A DNA stretch of 64,000 bases from Syntrophaceae bacterium (GTDB lineage Bacteria; Desulfobacterota; Syntrophia; Syntrophales; Smithellaceae): positions 21,040 to 85,039 of the forward strand of contig JAGPFA010000004.1 in the NCBI GenBank assembly GCA_018056765.1, given 5' to 3'. Of the stretch, positions 27,838-36,346 are shown piece by piece. Position numbers and translations under genes: made by a program. The notes below the pieces were generated by a model, which was not told where the DNA came from, searched no databases, and worked only from the letters and a program-made list of their open reading frames with translations. Each line of letters begins with the position of its first letter. Position 1 is the first letter of the stretch.

Positions 27838-29196
27838 TTATTTTCTCAGTTCCGCCGGTGTTCTATAACGCTTCGGGTCTGCCCATTTGGCGGCAAAAGC
27901 CTCGTTTTCAGGGCAGGAGTCATGCAGAAAAACAACCTTGCCCCCCTGCTGGAACTGAACAATCGGCTGGTAAAAGTAGCCCGGATAGCTCTTGTAGGGA
28001 GCATTGGGGTCAACTCTCCTGCGGGAATGGAAGAAAGGTTTGACCTTCTGGGTTTCGTACTTCACTTTGCCCAGAGAGTAGCTGGTTTCCACATCTTCCA
28101 TCGCTTTGATCAAAGCTTTGATATCGTTTGTCCCTTTAGCTTTTTCAACAACCGCCTTGAAAAAATAAATGTCAGCGTAGGCTATATGCACGTGAATCTG
28201 CATGGGTATGTTGCGTGCATGAGCTTTTTTCACAAGGTTGACCGTTTTCCCCGGAACAAGATCCAGATCATCGAGATCCGTGTAGGAGGAAATGACCCCC
28301 AGAGCCTTCCCGCCGGTCATGCGCCAGTAATCTTTGGTCTGAGCCACACCGCCGTAGAGGTTAACCTGAATGTCGCGTGCCGCCGAATCAGCCCACTGTT
28401 TCGCGAAAGATTCAGTATCGGTGAACCAGGAACTGAAATAGAAAATGGTGTCCGCCTTACTTTGGGCAATTTCCTGCAGTATAGGCAGATACATCGTGCC
28501 GCGTGGTTTCACAGCTTTACTGTAGACGACCTCCAGACCGCACTCTTTGGCGAGCTCTTCCCAGGTGGGCAGGTTGATATAGCTGATGCCTCTGCGCCAT
28601 TCGGTTGTCCAGGCCAGGTCTTCCCAGAGAAACGCCAACTTCTTGGTTTTCTGGAACTGGGGGAGAGTCTTGCAAAAGAAGTATTTCTGCTGAGCGTAGT
28701 GGGCGGGTTCCGGGTCCCAATCACGGAAGCAGTGATCGTATTTCGGGGCCTCATCAATGACGCGGGCGGTCAATTCCGACCCCATCGGTCCGTTGAATAC
28801 CAGAATGTGAGGATATTCTCTGGCCAGCATGCCGGAGGCTTCCTGCACCGCCAGAGAAATTTCGGAGCGGCCTTCCACGGAGACGAACTTTGCCTTATCT
28901 TCAATCACCAGTTTGCGCAATGCATCGACGGAAAGCGATGTATCGCCTCTATTGTCCATCACGATATACTTGATTGGACGGCCCATGACGCCGCCTGTGG
29001 CGTTGATCTCTTCTACAGCCATTTTCTGGATATCCATGCACGGACGCGTGCCGGGTGACGCCACCATGCCGATATAGCCGATGACAATCGGCTCTCCTTT
29101 CTGCTGCGCCGGGCAGACGGATGGCATCCCCACAGCCATGACACCCAGCAGCAGCATCGCCAAAACGAAAATCATCGGACCCTTTGATCGCTTCAT
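27838..29196 (-). CDS. Branched-chain-type ABC transporter substrate-binding protein
   Basis: Periplasmic-binding-protein type I (Peripla_BP_6/LivJ-like), 452 residues. The N-terminus has a signal peptide (MKRSKGPMIFVLAMLLLGVM...CPAQQKGEP) and the mature start EPIVIGYIGMVASPGT. MAVEEINATGGVMGRPIKY is the family's first signature. Conserved hydrophobic strands continue (FVSVEGRSEISLAVQEA, ADTIFYFSSW). AAGGAGG precedes ATG 29196. It is the last gene of the liv/CoA-transferase run, 68 bases after the second transferase. The ligand is likely a carboxylate later handled as CoA ester rather than an amino acid; that is inference from the neighbours. Confidence 0.93.
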   Translation of the reverse strand: MKRSKGPMIFVLAMLLLGVMAVGMPSVCPAQQKGEPIVIGYIGMVASPGTRPCMDIQKMAVEEINATGGVMGRPIKYIVMDNRGDTSLSVDALRKLVIEDKAKFVSVEGRSEISLAVQEASGMLAREYPHILVFNGPMGSELTARVIDEAPKYDHCFRDWDPEPAHYAQQKYFFCKTLPQFQKTKKLAFLWEDLAWTTEWRRGISYINLPTWEELAKECGLEVVYSKAVKPRGTMYLPILQEIAQSKADTIFYFSSWFTDTESFAKQWADSAARDIQVNLYGGVAQTKDYWRMTGGKALGVISSYTDLDDLDLVPGKTVNLVKKAHARNIPMQIHVHIAYADIYFFKAVVEKAKGTNDIKALIKAMEDVETSYSLGKVKYETQKVKPFFHSRRRVDPNAPYKSYPGYFYQPIVQFQQGGKVVFLHDSCPENEAFAAKWADPKRYRTPAELRK

Positions 29197-29264
29197 GATT
29201 AACCCCTCCTTCTTAAAAAGCGGTTTAACGTTTCGATCAAATCTCGCTCGAGTGTTTGACCCTT

Positions 29265-30587
29265 CTAATCACTCAAATACTTATTTCTGATGTAGTCGTT
29301 GTCTTTGCCGATTTCGCTCGCCACCCATTTGACACGAGGCGGCGTTTCGGACATTTTCACGAAATTGGCACTGATCGTGTATTTACCGAGCTTTTCATCT
29401 TCCACTTCCTGAAATGCTTTACGAATATGCCACTGTTTGTTTCCCATCGCTTCTTCCGGCGTCATGAGTTTCATGACAATCGGCACACCGCCGCCGCGCC
29501 ATTTCGACCGCGCCGATTTTCTGCTGTAACTGAGCGCCATCCTCACCAGCTCATCGGCTGTGTATTGCAGCGTCTTCTCCTCGATGATTCGGTGCAGATG
29601 AAGTGCCTGTTCGAGTATGTCCGGGATACGGTCCGATGAGTAGCGCCAGTCGTCTTCCTGCTCCCACAGCCCCAAAATCTTCAGCAGGGCGCGAAAATCG
29701 TGGTCCCGCGGTGCGGCAATCGCCACAAACCCATCTTTGCATTTCCAGTGCCCATAGGGATATAAGATAAAATCCAGAACTCCGATGCGCGGGCGAGCTT
29801 TTTCCCAGGTAAAACCGATTGTGGCCGGCATGCCGACCATAGAGGAATAGGCGTCCATCCCCGCAACGTCAACCATCTGACCCTCGCCGGTGTTCTGGCG
29901 GTGAATCAGGGCAACAGTACCACCAACAGCGGCGGAGAGTCCGGAGATATACCACCCGGCCCACATGCCGCCGCGCAGCGGCCAGCTGAAAGGTTCCGGG
30001 TCTTCTTCCGGCGCGCCCATCTGGGCGGGAAGGCCGGAACCGGCCTGCGAGGTGATATCCGTATCCGGCACCCGGGCGGCATCGCGGGCCTTGTCCGTAT
30101 ACTGGCCATAAGCGGAGAGCGCGATATAAATCAAGCCGGGATTGACCTGGCTCAACTGCCGGTAACCAATTCCCCAGTTGTCCATTTCTCCCGGCGTGAA
30201 ACTTTCAATCACCACCGCGGCCTTTTTCGCCAAGGCGGCAAATGTCTTTCTGTCTTCGGCACTGTTTTTAATATCGAGCGTCATATACCGCTTGTTGCGT
30301 CCTTCGAACATGAACGGAATGCCGACACCCTGCACCGTCACACCGAAGGGCGTTATCAGACGGGCTTCATCTCCCTCGGGCGGTTCAATCTTCACCACCT
30401 CTGCACCGAACTCGGCCAGGAAGCTGGCGCAGATAATGCCCGCGAAATTTGCGTAACTCGCGTCAAGAACGAGGATGTCGTCGAGAACTTCCGCTTTCCC
30501 CTCCGCGTTCATCATTTCGGCAAGTATTTTCCCACGATCGCCGCCTTTGCCTCCATGCCGGGTGTAGATTTCTTCCCTGCTGCTCAT
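29265..30587 (-). CDS. CaiB/BaiF family CoA-transferase (second of pair)
   Basis: Class III CoA-transferase of 440 residues, which moves CoA between carboxylates through an aspartyl-CoA thioester. Motifs: ILVLDASYANFAGIICASFL, GAEVVKIEPPEGDEAR, NKRYMTLDIKN and ESFTPGEMDNWGIGY. The catalytic Asp is probably the one in DTDITSQAGSG, aligned with the family's DLxxQAxSG. It starts at ATG 30587, overlapping the preceding transferase by four bases. Two unlike transferases in tandem often form a heteromer, as in benzylsuccinate or carnitine-type systems; here both keep an Asp, so this is open. Confidence 0.93.
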   Translation of the reverse strand: MSSREEIYTRHGGKGGDRGKILAEMMNAEGKAEVLDDILVLDASYANFAGIICASFLAEFGAEVVKIEPPEGDEARLITPFGVTVQGVGIPFMFEGRNKRYMTLDIKNSAEDRKTFAALAKKAAVVIESFTPGEMDNWGIGYRQLSQVNPGLIYIALSAYGQYTDKARDAARVPDTDITSQAGSGLPAQMGAPEEDPEPFSWPLRGGMWAGWYISGLSAAVGGTVALIHRQNTGEGQMVDVAGMDAYSSMVGMPATIGFTWEKARPRIGVLDFILYPYGHWKCKDGFVAIAAPRDHDFRALLKILGLWEQEDDWRYSSDRIPDILEQALHLHRIIEEKTLQYTADELVRMALSYSRKSARSKWRGGGVPIVMKLMTPEEAMGNKQWHIRKAFQEVEDEKLGKYTISANFVKMSETPPRVKWVASEIGKDNDYIRNKYLSD

Positions 30588-31945
30588 GAGTTTACCTCTT
30601 TTCCGTAGTTATAGATGGGGTCCTCAGCCAAATTGTAATAAACTGGCGGTTTCAGCCCCGGCCTGTCGTCGAAAGTTCCGATGACTTTTTTCTTCTCCAG
30701 TTCTTTGACTTCTTCTTCCGACAATCCGAGAAACTTTTTGAGCACGACGCGATTATGGTATCCCAGCGGCCGCGCCAGCCACTTGGTGCGTGACGGAGTG
30801 CCGGAAAGCTGCGCCGACGGCCCGGCGATTACCAAATCACCGTATACGTCGTCTTTGAACAAAACTACGCTGCCCCGCTTGCGACGCCACTCGTCATTAG
30901 CGATGGTGAAATCGTCTGCCACCACCGCCGCCGGAAAACCAGCCTCGTCGGCCAACCGGATGATTTCCTCTCCGGCTTTTGTCCTGACCCAATCGGCCGT
31001 AATTGCCGTGAGGGCTTTCGCGTTTTCCTGTTTCAGACGCTCCAATGTTTCGGAAAAACGCGGATCGGTGGCAAGTTCGGGCCGGCCTATTGCGGTGGCG
31101 AATTTTTGAAACTGTCCAGCAGTGGCGCAGGCTATTGCCAGATATTTGTCATCGGCCGTTTTGAAAATCGACGCGGGCATCATCGTCGGATCCGTATTAC
31201 CGGTACGGCCGATCGGCTCTTTGGTGACCGAATAGTAAGTGTAATGAAACAATGTGCGCATAAGTCCTTCGGTCTGCGCCATGTCTATGTATTGCCCCTT
31301 GCCGGTTTTCCGGCGGTGGTAAAGGGCCATGAGTACCGCCAGCGCGGCAAAGTTTCCAGGAACAAAGTCACCCACGTAATCAGGTAATTTGTAGAAAACA
31401 TCCGTATCTGGGTAGCCGTTTAAGGTCAGAACACCGCTTGCCGCCTGAGCCAGAAGGTCCCAGCCGGGAAAGTAGCGCATCGGGCCGAACTGCCCGTAAG
31501 TCGAGCAGGACAGAAAAATGATATTGGGATTGACCTCAGAAATTTTTTCATAACCGATCTGCCAGGCATCGGCCGTGCCGGGCGCGAAGTTTTCAATGAC
31601 GACATCCGACGTTTCCGCCATTTTGTAAATCAGTTCCTTCGACTGCCGAAGCGCCAGATTGACGGAGAGAAAATACTTGTTTTTGGTGATGTTGTGCCAG
31701 ATCGGGTTGGAGTGCTTCCAGTATTTCCCCCAGTAAGTGGCGGGACGCCACAGATCCCCGTAAAAAGGAAGCTCCAGCTTGATCACCTCCGCTCCGTAAT
31801 CAGCCAGCAGGCGTGCCGCGACGGGTCCGAAAATAACATGGGAAAAATCCATGACCCGGATGCCTTTTAGTGCCTCTGGTTTTTGGTGGGCGTCGCCGGG
31901 ATGGAAAAGTTCAGCCGTATAAGAAAAATAGTCTGCCATGGTCAT
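30584..31945 (-). CDS. CaiB/BaiF family CoA-transferase (first of pair)
   Basis: Class III CoA-transferase, 453 residues. Motifs: GIRVMDFSHVIFGPVAARLLADYGAEVIKLE, NKYFLSVNLALRQSKELI, IENFAPGTADAWQIGYEKI and the catalytic-Asp segment GWDLLAQAASG. GKGQYIDMAQTEGLM marks the central domain. It overlaps livF upstream (ATGA) and the second transferase downstream (ATGA), so it is translationally coupled within the transporter operon. The substrate is unknown; close linkage with an ABC importer suggests that imported acid is activated by CoA transfer on arrival. Confidence 0.94.
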   Translation of the reverse strand: MTMADYFSYTAELFHPGDAHQKPEALKGIRVMDFSHVIFGPVAARLLADYGAEVIKLELPFYGDLWRPATYWGKYWKHSNPIWHNITKNKYFLSVNLALRQSKELIYKMAETSDVVIENFAPGTADAWQIGYEKISEVNPNIIFLSCSTYGQFGPMRYFPGWDLLAQAASGVLTLNGYPDTDVFYKLPDYVGDFVPGNFAALAVLMALYHRRKTGKGQYIDMAQTEGLMRTLFHYTYYSVTKEPIGRTGNTDPTMMPASIFKTADDKYLAIACATAGQFQKFATAIGRPELATDPRFSETLERLKQENAKALTAITADWVRTKAGEEIIRLADEAGFPAAVVADDFTIANDEWRRKRGSVVLFKDDVYGDLVIAGPSAQLSGTPSRTKWLARPLGYHNRVVLKKFLGLSEEEVKELEKKKVIGTFDDRPGLKPPVYYNLAEDPIYNYGKEVNS

Positions 31946-32646
31946 CTCCCCAAATATGCCTTTTTCACAAGATCGTTTTTCATCAGTTCCGCCGATCTGC
32001 CCTCCAGGACTATCCGACCCTCCTGAATGATATACCCACGGTCGGCCAGCTGCAGGGCGCGAAGCGCATTTTGCTCTGTGAGCAAAATAGTCAGTCCTGT
32101 TTCTCTGAGCTTCGCCAGTGTTTCATATACACTGTCCACGATGCGCGGCGCCAAACCGATCGAAGGCTCGTCCACCATGAGCAGCTGAGGCGTGGCCATC
32201 AGACCCCTGCCAATTTTCAGCATCTGCTGCTCGCCGCCGGAAAGCAGACGAGCCGCCATGTTGGAACGCTCCTTTAAAATGGGGAAAAGGCTGTAGACAT
32301 ATTCGAGTGTTTGCTTCCTCTTCGACCAGGAAGCGCGTCGGTATGCACCCAGGATCAGGTTTTCTTTCACCGTCATGAACGGAAAGCTTTTCATCCCCTC
32401 CGGCACCTGTACAATCCCTCTGGCGACCACTTTGTGCGAGGGCAATCCATGAATCGCCTCGTCACGGAAAAGTATTCTCCCGCCGCTTCCGGGCATCATA
32501 CCCTGGATAACATTAAGAATAGTGCTCTTACCTGTACCGTTGGAACCCAGAATGGTGACAATCTCCGAGGTCCGGATATCGAAACTGACTCCATTGAGCG
32601 CGGGTATAACGCCGTAAGAGGCATGCAAATCACTAACTTCAAGCAT
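31942..32646 (-). CDS. livF: Branched-chain-type ABC transporter ATPase (LivF-like)
   Basis: Cytoplasmic ATP-binding subunit of 234 residues. Walker A GSNGTGKST, Q-loop region PEGMKSFPFMTVKENL, canonical signature LLSGGEQQMLKIGRGL, Walker B LLMVDEPSIGLAP and H-loop ILLTEQN are all present. It pairs with the LivG-like subunit, whose signature motif is unusual. It overlaps livG by eight bases and the first CoA-transferase by four. By position it energises import of the operon's organic-acid substrate. Confidence 0.95.
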   Translation of the reverse strand: MLEVSDLHASYGVIPALNGVSFDIRTSEIVTILGSNGTGKSTILNVIQGMMPGSGGRILFRDEAIHGLPSHKVVARGIVQVPEGMKSFPFMTVKENLILGAYRRASWSKRKQTLEYVYSLFPILKERSNMAARLLSGGEQQMLKIGRGLMATPQLLMVDEPSIGLAPRIVDSVYETLAKLRETGLTILLTEQNALRALQLADRGYIIQEGRIVLEGRSAELMKNDLVKKAYLGR

Positions 32647-33385
32647 ATTCCCTCCAACCTCTGCCTAAATACGCCTCGATCACATCGTCGTTATTGACTA
32701 CTTCATCGGGTGTACCTTCCGCCAGCTTGGCACCATAGTTGATAGCGACGATCCGGTCGGCCGCCTCCATCAGAACAGCCATCACATGCTCGATCCAGAA
32801 GACAGTGATGCCGAATTCTTCTTTCGCTCTGCGGATCATCCGGATTGCGCTTTTCGCTTCTCCGGGATTGAGGCCGGCCATCACTTCGTCGATAAATATC
32901 AGTTGAGGCGTGGTCGCCAGGGCGCGCGCCAGCTCCAGCATTCTGAGTTCATAAAATGTCAGATCGCGCGCCAGAATATTGCGTTTGCTGAACAGGCCGA
33001 CAAATTCCAGGTAATGGGTTGCATCGTACATCGCATCCTGAAAGCTCTGGTTTATTCTTTTTTTACCCGAGATGGAGCTCGCCAGCACACTGGTGAGAGC
33101 CGTCAGCTCGGGAAAGGGACGCGGTATTTGATAGGTGCGGGCCAGACCCATATGCGCCCGCTCGTGCGGCTTCATGTGCGAGATGTCAACTCCGTTCATT
33201 TCGACTTTGCCCGCGGAGGCAGGCAGGTAGCCGGTCAGGCAGTTGACGACGGTGGACTTACCCGCCCCGTTGGGGCCGATGAAGCCCAGCGTTTCCCCTT
33301 TGTAAATTTCAAAGGAAACATCGTTGACCGCCACGATTCCCCCGAAGCGTTTCACCAGGTTCGTGACTTTAAGTAGTGGCGCCAT
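32639..33385 (-). CDS. livG: Branched-chain-type ABC transporter ATPase (LivG-like) with atypical signature
   Basis: ATP-binding subunit of 248 residues. Walker A GPNGAGKST, Q-loop ARTYQIPRPFPELTA, Walker B LIFIDEVMAGLNPGE and H-loop FWIEHVM are normal. The ABC signature, usually LSxGQ, reads DLTFYELRMLELARAL, lacking the Ser-Gly-Gly/Gln core. In a LivF/LivG heterodimer one composite ATP site would therefore be degenerate. It lies six bases after livM and overlaps livF. The reading frame is otherwise intact and in line with neighbours. Confidence 0.95.
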   Translation of the reverse strand: MAPLLKVTNLVKRFGGIVAVNDVSFEIYKGETLGFIGPNGAGKSTVVNCLTGYLPASAGKVEMNGVDISHMKPHERAHMGLARTYQIPRPFPELTALTSVLASSISGKKRINQSFQDAMYDATHYLEFVGLFSKRNILARDLTFYELRMLELARALATTPQLIFIDEVMAGLNPGEAKSAIRMIRRAKEEFGITVFWIEHVMAVLMEAADRIVAINYGAKLAEGTPDEVVNNDDVIEAYLGRGWREYA

Positions 33386-33391
33386 AAATGC

Positions 33392-34432
33392 TTACCTCCG
33401 CACATGAATGGTTGGCAGATATTCACGATAACGGCGTTTCCGGTACAGACCAAACAATCCCTCTGGTAAAACAAATAAAAGTATCAGCAGAATAATCGGG
33501 AAGAGCACCGGCTGAATCGGACCCATGAACCGGATCATCAGCATCTCCAGAAAAGCGACAAAATAACCGCCTACCACGCAGCCGAAAACCTGGGCGCGTC
33601 CGCCAATCATCAGCACCAGGAGAATTTTCAGCATAAAGGTAAGGGGAAGGTAGGTGATACCGGCAAAGGAACTGAAATAGTGCGCGTAAAACCAGCCGAT
33701 GATACCGATCATCGTACAGGCACAAACGAAGGCAATGATTTTAATCTTATTAATGTTGATGCCGATGGAGTGGGCGACATCCTCATCATCGTTGATCGCC
33801 GCCATCAAAAGGCCGTAGCGTGATTTGAGTACCTTGTTGATGATCCACAGATAGGCGAACATGATGGCCGTAGAAATATAGCCGATATAAAGAAAATTTG
33901 TTCTTGCATTACCTGTGTCCAGCAGAGGGACGATGCCGAAAAGCCCTGTATCCCCTTTGAAAATATCCGGATAAATGAAGGTTATCTCAAGAAAAACCAA
34001 CGGCAGAAGAAGGGTGAGCAGCACATAGTACAGCCCCCGCGCCATCAGGACAAGCGGACTGAAGATGAGAGCGGCGACAATGCACATCAGAATCGCAAAT
34101 GGCAGGGTAAGCAAAGGCCCCCAACCGTAGGTGATACTCAACAGAGCGGCTGTGTAACCTCCCACGCCAATGTAAAACTGCGGGCCGAAATTCATCCGCC
34201 CCGTCCCAATCGTCAAAAGCGCCAGCGGCATCGCGATGGCGGCGTAAATATTGGCCGAAATCATCGTATTGATCAGCCCGGGGCTGAAAAAATACGAAGC
34301 CGTCGGGAAAAGAAACAAAATGACCGCCCAGATCAGCGTGTTGCGCCAGTAGCGCGGCTCGAGCACCCACTCCCATTTTTTCGTTCCCAACCGGATGACA
34401 ATGCGGTCCCGCTTTAATTCCGTTTCTACCAT
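33392..34432 (-). CDS. livM: Branched-chain-type ABC transporter permease (LivM-like)
   Basis: Inner-membrane permease of 346 residues with about nine to ten hydrophobic segments. The N-terminal cytoplasmic stretch (KKWEWVLEPRYWRNTL) precedes the first helix. Family landmarks are IAMPLALLTIGTGRMNFGPQFYIGVGGYTAALL and SRYGLLMAAINDDEDVAHSIGININKIKIIAF, the coupling region that contacts the ATPases. ATG 34432 overlaps livH by seven bases. The ATPase gene livG follows after six bases. Confidence 0.94.
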   Translation of the reverse strand: MVETELKRDRIVIRLGTKKWEWVLEPRYWRNTLIWAVILFLFPTASYFFSPGLINTMISANIYAAIAMPLALLTIGTGRMNFGPQFYIGVGGYTAALLSITYGWGPLLTLPFAILMCIVAALIFSPLVLMARGLYYVLLTLLLPLVFLEITFIYPDIFKGDTGLFGIVPLLDTGNARTNFLYIGYISTAIMFAYLWIINKVLKSRYGLLMAAINDDEDVAHSIGININKIKIIAFVCACTMIGIIGWFYAHYFSSFAGITYLPLTFMLKILLVLMIGGRAQVFGCVVGGYFVAFLEMLMIRFMGPIQPVLFPIILLILLFVLPEGLFGLYRKRRYREYLPTIHVRR

Positions 34433-35301
34433 AAAGATTCACTCCTTGCTAATCCCTGAGGTCGGATAATCAAAAATATCATGACAACGATGAGCGCCGA
34501 TAAATTCATAAAGCGAGGCTCACTGATCACAAAACAGGATACGGCATGCGCAAAGCCGATCAGATAGCTTGCCATGATCGTGCCTTTGATGTTACCCAAT
34601 CCGCCCAGCACCGCAATGAGAATCGCCGTTATCATGTACAGCCAGCCCATCTGCGGCTCGAGCGCCCAGACCGGCGCAACAATGAGCGTTCCGATAATGA
34701 CCGGCACAAGCACGATCATCATGGTGAACACATACAGTGTCTCCACATTGATGCCGACTATTTTAGATGAATAGATGTCCTGCGACAGGGCGCGGATCGC
34801 CATGCCGGTTTTGGTCTTGACAAAAAAGATGACAAAGGCGCCGGTCATGGCCAACGCGATTCCCGATCCCACAACGAGCTGTTTGGGCACAACGACGCCC
34901 CCCAATTGGAACACCCCGGACATCAGCGTCGTTTCCAGGAATACCCCCGCCTGTATCGGATAGAAGTAGCTTACCGCCTGTTCGACAATCAGAGCGATCA
35001 AAAGCAAGGCCGTCAAAAGAACATCTTCGGAGTTGAGATATTTTTTTATTATCCCCTTGTAGATAAGCGCCGCAACGATAAACTGAATCACGATCATTCC
35101 CAAAATTGACGGTACCAGCGGCCACTCCAGCTTATCCATCAGCATCCAGGTGCCATAGACGGTAAGCGGGAAAATGTAGGCATAACCTAGGTGAAAAATC
35201 CGCAAAACCCCGCAGATCAAGGAAAAGCCCAAGGCAATGAGGAGGTAAATCGAGCCCATCAAAAAAGTATAAACCACAACGTTCTCAATGTAAGTCAACA
35301 T
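34426..35301 (-). CDS. livH: Branched-chain-type ABC transporter permease (LivH-like)
   Basis: Inner-membrane permease of 291 residues with about eight hydrophobic segments. Landmarks: GSIYLLIALGFSLICGVLRIFHLGYAY near the N-terminus and GMAIRALSQDIYSSKIVGINVETLY, the EAA-like coupling loop; GGLGNIKGTIMASYLIG lies near the end. It is the first gene of the operon. GAGGGTG lies before ATG 35301. A strong promoter candidate is found about 500 bases upstream, so the mRNA may have a long leader. Confidence 0.94.
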   Translation of the reverse strand: MLTYIENVVVYTFLMGSIYLLIALGFSLICGVLRIFHLGYAYIFPLTVYGTWMLMDKLEWPLVPSILGMIVIQFIVAALIYKGIIKKYLNSEDVLLTALLLIALIVEQAVSYFYPIQAGVFLETTLMSGVFQLGGVVVPKQLVVGSGIALAMTGAFVIFFVKTKTGMAIRALSQDIYSSKIVGINVETLYVFTMMIVLVPVIIGTLIVAPVWALEPQMGWLYMITAILIAVLGGLGNIKGTIMASYLIGFAHAVSCFVISEPRFMNLSALIVVMIFLIIRPQGLARSESLW

Positions 35302-35771
35302 GCTTTTTCACCCTCTATATTTTTGTTTGCTCCCCGAACACCGCCGGACCTTCCCTGTGAAAAGGGACACTTTCTGAAATTAAGCCGGCGCCGATAACTT
35401 TAAATCCGGTTCGCCGGGTTAAAAAGAGCAAAGCCGTCCCTGGCCTCGCCTCTGCGACAACAGCGTGTGCCACAGGCATGGGGAAAAGTTTGTTTGACCT
35501 TGTTACAAGTTTGCAACGATTGAAATACTGCGATGGTTTTACTGGCCGGCGCCGTCCGTGAAGGGAACAGGCGCGGAACGATCTGAATCAGCGCACAAGC
35601 GATAAATTGCCCGGCAACAAATAGACCGGCGGTAAATATGGAAGGTGCTGTGACCACGTGGCCCCCAAAATTTGCGGAAGTGGGACGGTTCTGACTGCTT
35701 TGCCTTTTTTGATTCCCGGCGTTGCTACAAAGAACCCAAAATCCTCACATGCCCTGCGGCTTGTTGCACAA

Positions 35772-35832
35772 CATGTGCGTTCCTGAAAAAAGAACACATG
35801 AGTATTTTAAAGCAGGTCACCTTTTTTGTCAA
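35772..35832 (-). promoter_or_regulatory. Promoter with overlapping inverted repeat, facing the liv operon
   Basis: On the minus strand TTGACA (35832-35827), a 17-base spacer and TAAAAT (35809-35804). The inverted repeat CATGTG(CG)TTC / GAACACATG at 35772-35800 covers the expected start site near 35797, a good position for a repressor. Confidence 0.65.
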
Positions 35833-36123
35833 TTAATTATTATTTGTCTTCATGACTGATCACAAAACTTTTGTCTGCGGCCGGCGTGTCCCGTATGCCG
35901 GGACTATTGGTGCCCGATGATGCCGGCACGGACGAAACCAGACCAAAGAAGAAACGCAGCTTACGGCGCGGATGTCCTCCGGCGGAGCCCGGAAACGGTG
36001 GTACATCTTTGCGATTATTGTACCGGGCTGGAAAAGTTAACTCCTTGTTATGAAAAAAATCCATGATCCTCGCGCTCCATGAGCACCTGCCGAAACACTC
36101 ACGCAAGCCATCTGAAAAAGATC

Positions 36124-36152
36124 TTGACAAAACGAACCTTCCCGCCTAAAGG
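36124..36152 (+). promoter_or_regulatory. Candidate promoter of the flavoprotein gene
   Basis: TTGACA at 36124-36129 with TAAAGG at 36147-36152 (17-base spacer); the -10 match is moderate. A palindrome shared with the 38.3-kb promoter begins nine bases later. The start codon is ~170 bases downstream. Confidence 0.5.
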
Positions 36153-36158
36153 ATTAAA

Positions 36159-36173
36159 ACCAACGTACGTTGT
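36159..36173. promoter_or_regulatory. TetR-type operator candidate, copy 1
   Basis: ACCAACGTACGTTGT contains the perfect palindrome CAACGTACGTTG (36161-36172). It differs only in the central two bases from a site at 38265-38276 before the 3-hydroxyacyl-CoA dehydrogenase gene. A TetR-family gene lies between the two target genes. Confidence 0.7.
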
Positions 36174-36346
36174 GATTGGAGAGCAGGTGAAATCGAGAAA
36201 ATCAAATGAACCCGGACAGGCGCGGGCCCAAAGACACTGCCCTGTGGTCGCGGCCGATTTTTTTCTTCCGAATGAGAACATCATACAAAAAGCAGATCCG
36301 ACACCGCCATTATGACTGAAAAACTTATTATAAAAGGAGATACATT

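Larger units (their letters stand above)
35302..36346. other. Long intergenic region with divergent promoters
   Basis: A 1,045-base gap. It carries a minus-strand promoter with an overlapping inverted repeat (35772-35832) facing the liv operon and a plus-strand promoter with a TetR-like palindrome (36124-36172) facing the flavoprotein gene. Frames of 60-96 codons exist but lack ribosome sites or recognisable families. The ~500 bases between the minus promoter and livH have no assigned function. Confidence 0.55.

Noticed and set aside
27922-29058. 378-codon open frame on the plus strand
   Set aside because: Exactly antisense to the ABC binding-protein gene, which has a signal peptide, ribosome site and family motifs. 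The plus frame has no family resemblance.
35588-35797. 69-codon frame in the leader of livH
   Set aside because: It begins at the predicted transcription start with GTG and has no ribosome site; sequence does not resemble a leader peptide or a known family.
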